Notes under the pieces: generated by a model
Seen by the model: the letters and a program-made list of their open reading frames with translations, nothing else
Database searches by the model: none
What the model was told of the DNA's origin: nothing
Position numbers and translations under genes: made by a program
Assembly: GCF_030864355.1 (NCBI RefSeq)
Contig: NC_083397.1
Location: 2,294,001 to 2,358,000, forward strand
Direction of reading: 5' to 3'
Source: Cutaneotrichosporon cavernicola
Taxonomy: Eukaryota > Basidiomycota > Tremellomycetes > Trichosporonales > Trichosporonaceae
DNA: 64,000 nt
Part shown: positions 9,515-20,100 of the stretch, piece by piece
Layout: each line of letters begins with the position of its first letter
Position numbering within the stretch: position 1 is the first letter of the stretch

Positions 9515-12500
9515 CTAAGCCATCCCAAGCCCGGCCTCCATGAGCTCGTCGAGCACCATCTTTCTCTCATACCACCGCCGCACCTCGTGTGCGCCCATGC
9601 TCGTCGCGGCCAGCCCGAGGAGCATGAACATGTCGCGTGCGCCGAGTGCCTGCGTCTGGAACACGTGTTGCAGGAGTGGCACGTAGATGAGTGCAAGCTG
9701 GCACAGGAAACTGATCGAGACAGTGAGGAAGAGCATACGGTTACCAAACAGAGATGTCGAGACGCCGCGGTTTTGCAGGGCGGATACGAGGTCGAGGAAG
9801 ACAAAGACGGTGAATGTCTGGAGTCAGCGGTGGCGTGGGTGCCAACTGCAATATGAACCAGAGCTTGGTCACGACCCAACTCACCATCGTCCGGTCCCGA
9901 CGTGACATGTTGCCGTCGCTAATTTCGTTGGCGTATACATACAGCGTGCCGAGGACGATGAGGGCCGCGCTGAACATGACGCGCAACATGACCTGGCGAC
10001 TGAGCACGCTCTGGTCCTTGCGCCGCGGGCGGAGGGACATGACCTCCCTGCGGGCTGGGTCGACACCGAGCGCCTGCGCCGGCGGTCCGTCCATGAGGAT
10101 ATTGATAAAGAGGATCTGCATGGCGTTGAGCGGGTTTGCGAGTCCCAAAAACGTGCTGAGCGTGATGAGAGAGAGTGCGGCGACAGCAGTCGAGAGCTGG
10201 AACGAAAGGAAGTTCTGGATGTTGTAGAAGATGGACCGGCCCTCCTCGACTGCGGGAAGGACACTGCCAAAGTCGTCGTCGACGAGGATGACGTCGGCCG
10301 CTTCCTTGGCCACATCCGTGCCGCTCCTGCCCATCGAGACACCAATGTCCGCCATCTTGAGGGCTGGCGCGTCGTTGACTCCATCACCCGTCATGGCGAC
10401 GACGGCGCCGCGCTGCTGCCACGCCTTGACGATCGCCATCTTGTGCCGCGGCGTCGTGCGAGCATATACCGTGATACCAGGGACGCGCTCGATGAGCTCA
10501 CGTTCCGTGAGCTGCTCAACTTGAGACCCCAGCATGACCGAGGACGCTATGCCCTCGCCAGTGGTGACTTTCATGCCGAGCTCGCGGGCAATCGCGAGTG
10601 CTGTAGCCTCGGCATCGCCCGTGATCATGACGACCTGAACGCCAGCGCCGTGCAGCGCGGTAATAGCGTGGGCGACACCACGGCGCGGAGGGTCCAGCAT
10701 CGCCTGGAAGCCTACAAAGACGAGTCCCTCGTCCTCGCCCAGTGTGCCGCGCGCAAAGCCGTACGCCATCGCAATGACGCGCAGTCCCTTCTTGCTGACC
10801 TCGAGTGCACGGCCGTTGATCGCCGCGCGCGTGGTCTCGTCAAGCGCTGGTGTGCTGCTGTCCGTCACGTAGTAGTACTTGCACCGCGCGAGGACAGCCT
10901 CAACAGCACCCTTCATGTACACCATGTCGGTGCCGCCGTTCAGACTGCCGCTCACGAACATTGACTTGCTCTCCGAGGTGAATGGGATCTCGCCGCGGCG
11001 CTCAAAGCCCTTTCGCTCGTCCTCGGCTCGCAAGATCGGTAGGACGTTGAGCAACGCGACCTCGGTCGCGTTGCCGACATTCTTGCCCTCGTTGTCCCGG
11101 TACGCGTTGTTGCAGAGTGCGCCAATCTGCGCCGTCTTGAGGAGCGCCGCGCTCGGCGCAAAGCCAGCCAAGTCGGGATGCTTGGGCCCGAGGGTCGACG
11201 CGGCGGCGAGCTGCGGGTTGAGGTCGGTCAGGTCGTCGACCGCGTATATGTGCGTGACGGTCATTTCGTTGCGCGTGAGCGTTCCCGTCTTGTCGGAGCA
11301 GATGACGGACACGCTGCCGAGTGCCTCGACCGACGGCAGCTTCTTAACGATCGCCTTGCGCTTCGACATGCGCAGTACGCCTAGCGCGAGGGTCACGGTG
11401 GTGACGATGGGAAGGCCTTCGGGGATGGCGGCGACCGCGAGCGACACGCCGATCGTAAACATGTCCAGCCACGAGCGTCTGTGGTAGATGCCCAACAGCA
11501 CGATGACGCCAATAACAGCAAACGAGAAGATCGAGAGCTGCTTGGCCAGCTCGTCCATCGACAGCTGGAGCGGCGTGCGCTTCTCCTCGACGTCCTGCAT
11601 CATCGAGAAGACGACACCGAACTCGGTGTCCTTGCCAGTCCCGACGATGATGCCGCTGCCGTGTCCTGGAGTCAGCTCAGCTTCAATGAATTGAATTGTG
11701 CAGCTGCACGCCGCGACTCACCACTCCGTACCAACGTTCCCATGAACGCCATGCAGTGCCGCTCGCCGAGGGCCTTGCCGCCGCCCTCGCCATGCGTGTC
11801 CTCGCCCTCGCCTCTGTCACACATCTCGGTGTTCTTGCGTGCCGGCCGGGTCTCGCCCGTGAGTGCGCTCTCGTCAATCTCGAGCTGCACAGCACTCGTA
11901 ATTCGAATATCGGCGGGCACGCGGTCGCCCACACCAAACGTAACAAGGTCACCGGGTACCAGCGTGTTCGCGAGCGGGGTGTGCGCGCGTCCGTCGCGCA
12001 CAAGATTGCAGTAGTGCGGCACAAGCTTGTTGAGTGCCTCTAGCGACTTTTCGGAGCGCTGCTCCTGTACAAATCCGACTGACGTCTCAGCTGGATCTCA
12101 GAAAAGTCTAACTCACCTGTGAGTACGATGGTGACGGCGACCACGACACACACAGCGTCGTCATAGTTGCCCATGAGGCCGGATAGAACAGAGCTGCCGA
12201 GGAGCAGGAGAATGAGAGGGTTCTCATACACTTGCTTGGAGAACTTGAGCCACAACGGCTCGTCAGGTGGGAGCTCGAACTCGTTCATGCCATACTGGCC
12301 CACGAGAGCGGGCACGGCAGAGCTTGCCAACCCCTTCTCCTTGTCGGTGTGGAAGTCTGCCAATGTCGCCTCGACGCTCTTGTGCGCGTAGATTGCGCTT
12401 GGCGTCTCGCGCGACCGCCTCTCGGCGCGTTCCCTCGCCTCGCGCGCATCAGCCTGCACTTCCTCATATCCGCGGTGTCCAGTGACGCGCCGTATAAACG

Positions 12501-12843
12501 TCGTCACCTTGCCGAGGGTGGACTGGTCGTCAAACGCCCTGGCCGCTTCGGCCGGCGCGCCTCCGTCGTACGGATTCGAAAGGTCATGAATGCTCAAGTT
12601 CGGCCGGAGAACGCGGCTTGGAGACGACATGCGCCGCAACGTCGTCGAGTACGCGTACCCAGCCGAGGGCGTCGGGACATCGCCATCGTCATCGTCCCGA
12701 AAGGGATGTGGCGAACCGCGCTGGCTCAAAGCGCCGGGCGCCGGTGAGGACGAGCGCCCGCGTGCCATGCCGTTGGGGCCGTTGGGCGGCGGCGTCATGC
12801 GCCGCTTGTATGGCGCGGCGTAGGCGCGGAGAGAGGGGTCCAT
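9515..12843 (-). CDS. PMR1: Secretory-pathway Ca2+/Mn2+ P-type ATPase
   Basis: Four exons on the minus strand: 12843-12117, 12078-11722, 11665-9885 and 9817-9515, giving 1055 residues. Introns are 38, 56 and 67 nt. The last junction was set at ATG|GTGAGT because it restores the family motif RDRTM-TFTVFVFLD. Diagnostic elements are PEGLP in the fourth membrane helix, the phosphorylation site DKTGTLT near 484, GDGVNDAP near 786, and ten predicted membrane segments. SPCA/Pmr1 pumps load the Golgi with Ca2+ and Mn2+. The N-terminal cytosolic tail is long (about 165 residues before the first conserved block) and rich in Ser, Pro and Arg, which may be regulatory. The start ATG at 12843 was preferred because upstream in-frame sequence lacks another ATG of family character. 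Confidence 0.93.
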
Positions 12844-13451
12844 TGGAGGAGGGGCAAAACGTGGAGGGGTGTGCGCGGTGGAGGCCGAGAAAGTCGGATA
12901 CGATTGTGACCGAATAGAGATATGAACGAGACCGTGCTCAGCTTGCGACGCGTGGGTGCAGTAGGATAAAATAAGATGGCCGGCGATGGGGATGCAGATA
13001 GATGTGGTAAGAGATGTTGCGGTACTGGCGGTGAACACGTTTCAACGAGTTGCTCTGAAACGCGCCAGCACACCGGCATTCTGGTTCCGATCCCGATCGT
13101 CATCACCCTCGCTTGAGTTTGAGCCTCCTCTCTTTGCGTCGCTTCAACAGCGCACCATCGTAGATTGCGTGCAACTTGTTCTCTTCCTTTGATGCTTGAT
13201 AAAGGCAGATTGGCCTGTGCATACACTTTCTTACTCGGCTTCCTTCCACGCCTCATCACTCTAGACTACTCTGTGCATCTCCAAATGAATTTTCGGCAGG
13301 AGCCGAGGTCACGTGGCGGAACCGGCAGAACCGGCAGAGGCCCAGAAATTGCTCCCGCTCTACATCAAAGTTTGAGAAATCATACCTTTCTGCTGCAAGC
13401 GAAGCCTCTGGAGTGTAGATGCAGATGAGCAGAGGAAGAGGGCAAAAGAGT
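12844..13451. other. Upstream region of PMR1
   Basis: Contains the PMR1 promoter and leader, reading leftwards, and the 3' flank of the tRNA gene. No coding exon or repeat of note is recognised. Confidence 0.4.
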
Positions 13452-13542
13452 AGCCTCGTGTGGGGCTCGAACCCACGACCGAATGATCAACCGGACTAAC
13501 CGCATTAAGAGTCATTTAATCTACCGACTGATATAACGAGGC
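13452..13542 (-). tRNA. tRNA-Lys(CUU) with an 18-nt intron
   Basis: Reading the minus strand from 13542, the 7-bp acceptor stem GCCTCGT pairs with ACGAGGC. The anticodon stem AATGA/TCATT encloses the loop CTCTTAA with anticodon CTT at 13509-13507. The T arm is GTGGG-TTCGAGC-CCCAC. An extra 18 nt follows the anticodon (about 13488-13505), the canonical position of a nuclear tRNA intron. The discriminator is at 13452. The D stem is weak, with about three pairs. Confidence 0.9.
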
Positions 13543-14328
13543 AGCTAATGGAACTTGTTGCAAGTTGGTGATCGGCGGGGTTGTAGATCCGTGGAGGTTG
13601 TGGTCGCACAGCTTGTGTGGAGCACACGCGGGCTGTCTTGAAGAGGGAGACGGTGGTGACGGGCAACAGATTGAGATGGTGAAAGAGAATTGAGAGGAAA
13701 GGGGGACCTCACGGTGTTACATGCTCTCATGAGAGACAGCGACTCACCTTGGCTAATTGATGCGCCCAGTGCTTCACTTGGTCTTCTTGATACCTTGAGG
13801 GAAACGCGGTTATGGAGGCTTGCAGAACGGTAGGAAGGTTGGGTTGAGCGGTTGGGGATTGCCCACTCCTAGAAGACCATGTGTCCAACTTGGCTAGAGC
13901 CACTGCATGGGCCATGGGGGCCAGCAGACCTGCCGGCGCATGCGTAGAGAGGGCGAGTTGGATGCCTTGGGGATGCAAGATCAGACGAAGAGTGCTTGCC
14001 TGGATGTGAGTGAGTGAGTGTGTGAGTGAGTGTGGGAGTGGGACAATGGGACAATGGGATAGTGCCAACGCGTTGGCTGAAAGGGGGATTAGCAGAGGTT
14101 ACCCTTTGCTTGTGGGGAACGTTAGTTTGGGAACGCACGGTTACGTTCCTGTCATACCTGTCATTACGCGCCGCAACCCCACTATACACCGCGCACAGTC
14201 ACACACTAACACCTCCACTCTTGTGCCAACTAGTCTCACTTCCCTTCCCACACTCATCTCTCATCCATTCCCCACAACGCCTCGACGCCTCCAAGCCTCG
14301 GCGCCCGACGTACGACGCAAAAAAGGCC
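13543..14328. other. Intergenic region with GTGA microsatellite
   Basis: No coding exon is recognised. A GTGA/GTGT simple repeat lies at about 14008-14045. The distal part should hold the promoter of the gene at 14329. Confidence 0.4.
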
Positions 14329-15301
14329 ATGTCTCCAGTGGCATATACCAACAACTCACCCCCGCCTCTTAAGCAGGCTCCAGCCCGCATGCGCACCCCG
14401 CCCAAGCAGGCTGCCTTGGATGACCTGATGCTCCGCGTCCGCGAGACGTCTGATCGGTGAGTTGTCATCATGTAAAGCTGACAGCAGTCTTCAACGCGCG
14501 CTGAGTCCCTACGCCGAGAACATCAAGGTCTTTGCCGAAGCGCGACCGGTCATCTTCGTGCGTCTCAGTGAGGGAAGGCTGACTCCAGACGTTCGCGTCC
14601 ATCTTTGTCGCGCTCAGTTGCGTCCCCGTCGCGTGCACAGTGTATGTCCAGATCGCTTAACGTTGGCAATCTGACAACAGGATCTTCGTGCTCTGCGTCG
14701 CAGCGCTGTTCACTGGCATAGCAATCTTCCTCCTCTGCCTCAGTATAGTCGGCACAATCGGGCTTGCCAGTGAGACTTTCGTGTTCTACGGCAGCTGACA
14801 CCAGTGATTTTCCTCGTCCCTGTTCTGGTCATCACGGCTTCGCTCTCGGCCATGGCTGTTGGCGTCCTCCTAGCCCTCTTCCTCGCCCACCGGCTGTTCC
14901 TCCACATCCGCTCGGATTGCGAATACACGCCCGGCGCTAGCGGCGTGCTGAGCGGCATCCAGAGCTGGGTTGACGAGACACTCGGCCGTATCGGCGTCGG
15001 TGCGTCGGAATACGGACCGCACTTTGACGGACGCAGCATAGACCACCACCGCCCGATGTACACCAAGCCTGAGCCCCACCACGAACGCGAGCTGTCTCGC
15101 GAGCTGTCGCGCGAATCCCACACCCGCGAGCCACGGTACTACGAACACCGCTCCCAGGTATCCCCCATTCCTCCCACGATCAAGCCCGAGCCCGAGGTGC
15201 ACGACATGTTCAGCCCAGAGTCTGGTACGCCTCACGAGCTCCGTTCCCGCACACCGCAGATCAATGACGACGACTGGGTTTCTGACGAGGGCCCGAGATG
15301 A
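14329..15301 (+). CDS. Multi-spanning membrane protein, promethin/LDAF1-like
   Basis: Five exons: 14329-14456, 14488-14557, 14589-14641, 14681-14769 and 14805-15301, giving 278 residues. Introns are 31, 31, 39 and 35 nt. A short soluble N-terminus is followed by about 90 almost entirely hydrophobic residues forming two membrane hairpins (...FVALSCVPVACTVIFVLC..., ...VLVITASLSAMAVGVLLALF), then a hydrophilic tail rich in His, Glu, Arg and Pro with KPEPEVHDMF. Tandem hydrophobic hairpins near the N-terminus are the layout of promethin/LDAF1 and yeast Ldo proteins, which work with seipin at lipid-droplet assembly sites. The match is by topology rather than clear sequence motifs, so this is tentative. 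Confidence 0.6.
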
Positions 15302-15734
15302 GACGGCCCAACGACTTTCATACCAAGGCATACCCAGGCGTAGCGGTCCCACTCCATGTTTTCATACCTCCGGTTAATGTATCGTAGTAGACTCCATAGA
15401 CATGACGCGCCAGTTTGGCCCAAGTACAGGTGGGGTAGGTGGGGTAGGTGGGGTACAGTAGGTGGGGAGGTGGGGAGGTGGTGAGGGGAAGCGGAATGGA
15501 CCATGTGATTGTCCGGGGAAGAGAAGGACCGTGCGCAGCATACCCATTTACCACATTCCAATCGACACGCAGCGCGGTCATCGCTTTCCATCACGCGCTG
15601 GACTGTGGTCTGAAACATTCGTCATACAATACCGAGTCTACGTCTCGGCATGCTTGACGTGTTGCTACACAATACATGCCATGAATGCGTCTGGCGCGCG
15701 ATTACAAGTTTGGTTAATCAAGTAGGACGTGTGA
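15302..15734. other. Convergent intergenic region with G-rich tract
   Basis: Separates the 3' ends of the promethin-like gene and the small membrane-protein gene. It holds the guanine-run tract listed separately; otherwise nothing is recognised. Confidence 0.45.
15429..15488 (+). repeat. Short G-rich tandem repeat
   Basis: Units of roughly GGTGGGGTA and GGTGGGGA recur at least six times, giving many closely spaced runs of four guanines on the plus strand. The spacing is compatible with intramolecular G-quadruplex formation. It lies in the 3' region between two convergent genes. Confidence 0.75.
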
Positions 15735-16358
15735 TTACGCCTTTTCTGAAGGGCAAGTGAGGTCGTCTGCCAGAGTACGTCTCTTGCGCGAAATGATGCG
15801 CGTCGCCTGCCCGTTAGTCTCAACTCGGAAAACCAAGGACTCACTGCTAGCAGCATGGCTGAGGCGCCCAATGCGAGGTGCCACCATTCCCATGGGTAAG
15901 CGTCGGGGCTGCTGGTGTTAATCAAGTCTGTTGATATGGCGTTACCAATCCCACCAACCCGCTTGTCAGACTCACCCAATAGGCCCGTCACCCACGACGA
16001 CCTTGACGAGGCCCATCCTCCCGCTGGCCAAGTTGACCGACACGCGATGAAACCCGGCCGGTACTGTCTGGCTGTACATCATGTGCCCATCTGGAGGCAG
16101 GGGCCCGCTGGGTCGCTCGGCATGCCACCAGGTGCTGTTACCGTCGATGTCGATCCACGCAGCCGTGTCGGCATCCCACCCGCCATAGACTGCAAAGTCG
16201 GTGCCGTCAAAGGCAAAGTTGAATGATCCGGATTCCGAGTCGTCGGGGACCCAGGAATGGTACGAGGCCAGGGTCAACCATGAGCCTGTGTAGGTGATGA
16301 AGGGGGAGCGGTGGAGCAAGTCGGAGTGAGTTTGCACGGAAGGGCGGGTTGGTGGCAT
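15735..16358 (-). CDS. Small single-TM protein of unknown function
   Basis: Three exons on the minus strand: 16358-15976, 15911-15845 and 15806-15735, giving 173 residues. Introns are 64 and 38 nt. The N-terminal 125 residues look like a compact beta-rich domain (SFNFAFDGTDFAVYGGWDADTAAWI pattern with many Trp, Tyr and Gly), common in basidiomycete extracellular or lumenal proteins. One hydrophobic segment (HLALGASAMLLAATRII) and a basic cytosolic tail (SRKRR) follow. No cleavable signal peptide is obvious from the ATG at 16358; the frame is open further upstream but without another ATG. The family name is not known to me. Confidence 0.6.
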
Positions 16359-17144
16359 CGCGGAAAGAAGGGATAAGAAGGGATAAGAAGTGATAAAGGT
16401 GGGATAAGGAAAGTGGGGTGCGCCTGCGCTGTATAGAATATTGGACACTGATTAAATGAAGAGGGGCAGATGAAAAAGAGAGAGAGATGGAGACGAGTAA
16501 GAGAAAGAGGGAGAAGATAGGTGAGTTAATAGCCCCCAGGCCCACACAGGCCCACGGGCCCAAGGCCCAAAAGGTCTCGGCGGGGGCGGTTGTTGTCATT
16601 GTTACCAAGTGTTGATAATGGATAGATTGAAACAATGACACACCAACCCCTAGAACGAATTCAACGACGTTTCAATCCCAGGGAAAGTCCTGCAAGGGGT
16701 GGAACTGAGAGGGTAAACTGTGTCAGCCGTAATCTAAACAGCATGAATTACCACAATGGACACGCGCGTCTCCAGTGTAAGCCAGCTTTGGGGTCCCAGG
16801 TCCGTCGACGATGGAGGTGTGGGTGTGAGCGCGGGGAAGCTTGAGCATGCACAACAGTTTAGGCCCGATGCAAGAGCAAGAGGCGTTGTATGTGCTTGGC
16901 CCATGTTTTGTTACGGCAAGACGCGTCCGGCTGCACAACAGTTACAGAACAGGCACAGACGCGTAAAAAACCAAACTACACTATCATCCTACACAAGCCA
17001 TACTTTGCAGTGACATACTTTGTACAAGATCTAGAGATACAACGCCCTGGTTACGGGGTCATGCCTGGGCGCTCTGTACATGTTGGCCCTCCTGTCCTCG
17101 TCATCGTCCTCAATACCACTCACCCGTCCTCGCTTCCCAGGCCC
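16359..17144. other. Intergenic region between two minus-strand genes
   Basis: Expected to contain the promoter of the small membrane protein and the 3' untranslated part of the kinesin gene. No coding exon or RNA gene is recognised. Confidence 0.4.
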
Positions 17145-20100
17145 CTAACCTCGGCGCACAGCAGTGTGTCTCGACCCCACCCGCTGACTGTCGCAATCAA
17201 ATACACTCTTGGCCGCGCTCACTCGCCCGCCCCCCTGCAGCCGGTTTATGTCGTTCTCGAGCGTCACACGCCGGTGCTTGCGCGAGTTGCTGATCTGTGA
17301 CGGGTGCATTGGCAGCGGCGTCGGCGACCCAGGCATGCCAGAGTACGTGCTGGGCATGTTGAGGTTGAGCGCGGGGAAACTCGGCGTGATGCGGCCCCGG
17401 CTCCACGATGACGCGTACCCGGCCGGTGCAGGCGAAAGGTTCTCCTTGCTCGGGCTTGAGGGGACGCTCGACAACGAGAGCGAGGCCCGCATGTGACCCC
17501 TCTTTCCGCCCTCAGGAGTGCGCTTCGGTTCGGCGTGATATTGTTGGCAAGTGCAGCTCTCAAGGTCCGACGTGAGGAGGCGCACGGCTTCACGCTGCTT
17601 GTCAAGCTCATCGGCCCAGAAGGAAATCTTGTCGCGCTGCTCCTCGATGACGGCCTTCTGCGCCTCGACGACCTTGTCGAGGCGGCTCAGCTCGACGACC
17701 GCAGGGGACGACTCCCACCCCTCCATGTTAGGGTGAACGCCACAGCCGCGGAGAGCTGCCGACCCGGCGGCCGAGAGGCGGTTCGGCACCGACCCAGACG
17801 AGAGCAAGCCGGGCGGCATGGGCCGCTTGCTGGGAGAGCTTGTTGTGGCACGAACAAGCTCGGAGGCTAACCGGTCGCAGCGCGCCTTCATGGCATCGTA
17901 CTCGGTCTTCGCGAGAGTGAGCTCCTTCTCTAAGCTGCTGTCGCTGCGCTGGTCTCCGGCGTGCGCAGCCTTGATCTTCGCCATCTCAGCCGTGGCGTCC
18001 GAGAGTCGTTGCTCAGCGCTGGCCAGGGCAGCGGTTGACTTCTTCGTCTTTGCTTCGGCGGCCTTGCGAGCCTCCTTGGCCGAAACGAGGTCGGCCTTGA
18101 GCACCTCGACCGCCTTGTCGCGCGCCTTCTCCGCAGCCTGGATTTGTTCCTTGAGTGCACCGGCAGCCTTTCTGTGGTCCGCAAGCTGCACCTTTGCGTC
18201 CTCAGCACTGGATCGGGCCTGGGCGAGCTCCTCGTGCAGTTCGCTGTGCTTCAGGGTGCTGTCGGCCGTAAAGGAGGCCAGACGTATCTCAGCGGCAGCC
18301 GCTGCGCGCTTGTGCACCTCAGCCTCTGCGACAAGCTTGTCGCGTTCGGCGCGGTATTCGCCCTCGCTGGAGCGAGTGGAAGCCTTTGCAACGGCGAGTT
18401 CACCACGGACTCCCACAAGATCTGTCTGGGCGGCATCGAGCTTGGCCTGCAGATCGGTGCTGTTGGAGGTTGAGGAAGTCAGCTGTTTCGAGAGGGCCTC
18501 ACGCGCCTTGGCAGAGTCGGCGAGCTGGGTGGACAGCTTCTCACGCTCCGTCTTCGCCGCTGCGAGTTCGGCCTCGAGCGTGGCGATGCGTTCTTTGGTT
18601 GTCTTGAGCTTGGTGGAGGTCGCCTCGTGCGCCTCCTTTTCCGTTGAAAGGGAGGCCATGGTATTCTCAACTTCCTTTGCAAGGGAATCGCCGCGGGCAG
18701 TCGCGGCGGCGTGCTCCTCGGCGAGCTTGGTTCGCTCAGTCTTCTCCTTCACAAGGAGCTGACGGTGCTCGTCGAGCTCAGTTCGGATCGAGGCAGCCAC
18801 ATCGGCGCCAGCGCGTAGCGAATCGATTTCAGTCGTTGCGGTCGTGAGGGAGGCAGCCTTCTCCTCAAGCTCAACCTTGGTGGTACTGAGCTGGCCTTCG
18901 ACCTCGGCATGAGCCTTGGACTTGTCAGCCAATTGCTCCTCCAGCGCCTTGGTCGTCTCCGCCGCCTCATCGAGGGAGGTGACTTTGCCCGCGAGTTCCG
19001 TCTTGGTGGTCTCGAGCTCAGCCTGCACCTCGGTGTGGGCGTTGGACTTCTCCTCGAGCTCCTGAGCCAGCCTCTTCGACTCGGCCGTGGCCTCGGCGAG
19101 TGCGGTGACCTTGTCTGCGAGCTCAGTCTTGGTGGTTTCGAGCTTGGCCTGCATGTCGGCGTAGGTCTTGGACTTGTCCTCGAGAGTCTGCGCAAGCTTC
19201 GCGGACTCGGCCATCGTCTCGCCGAGGGCGGTTATCTTGCCAGCCAGTTCAGTCTTGGCAGTATCAAGCTCGCTCTCCGTCTCAGCGTGGACCTTGGCTT
19301 TTTCCTCAAGCTGGACCTTGAAGTCGGCGAGCTCCTTGGCCGTTTCGACATGGAGTGCCGTCGCAGCCTCCAGCTGCGTCTTGATGTCGTCGCGCTGATT
19401 CACTGCATCGTCGAGAGCCTTGGTCTTCTCCTCGAGCTCAGTCTTGAGGGCGGCAAGGTTTGTGGAGACCTCGTCGTGCGATAGGGCCTTGGCGTCCAGC
19501 GACGCCTTGATCTCGTCGCGCTTGCGCGAGGCGGCCTCGAGGTGTGTGTTGAGGTCGCGCGCGGCATCGTCGTGCGCCGCCGTCGCCTTCTCCAGGGCAG
19601 CCTTGGCCTCGTCACGCTCCGCGAATGCTGCCTCGAGCTCCTTGGCCTTGGCCTCGAGCTGCGCCTTCGAGTTGTCGAGCCCACGAGACGCCTCCTGGTG
19701 GGACTTTGCCTTCTTTTCGAGCTCGGCTTTGACCTCAGCGATCTCTGTGGCGATATTGTCGTGTGCAGCGTTCTTCTCCTCGAGCTGGGCCTTGACGGTG
19801 CCGAGCTGCATGATGAGCTCATCACCTGTCTTGAGATGGCCTTCCCTCTCCTCAATGAGCGCAGCAATCTTGGCACTGAGCTCATCATGCCGCACTCGAG
19901 CGGCTTCAGATGCCTCCTGGGCTTCCTTCTTAGCGGTAGCATCTGCCTCCGCAATGCGCGTCTCAGCCTCAGTGTTGGTAGCCTCCGCGGCTGCGAGCTT
20001 TTCACTCGCGTCGCCAAGTTCCTTCTCGAGACGGGTCTTCTCCTCCGCAGCCTCTGTCGCGCGGGCGGTAGCGTCCTCGAGCGTCGCCTCGGCCTTGGTA

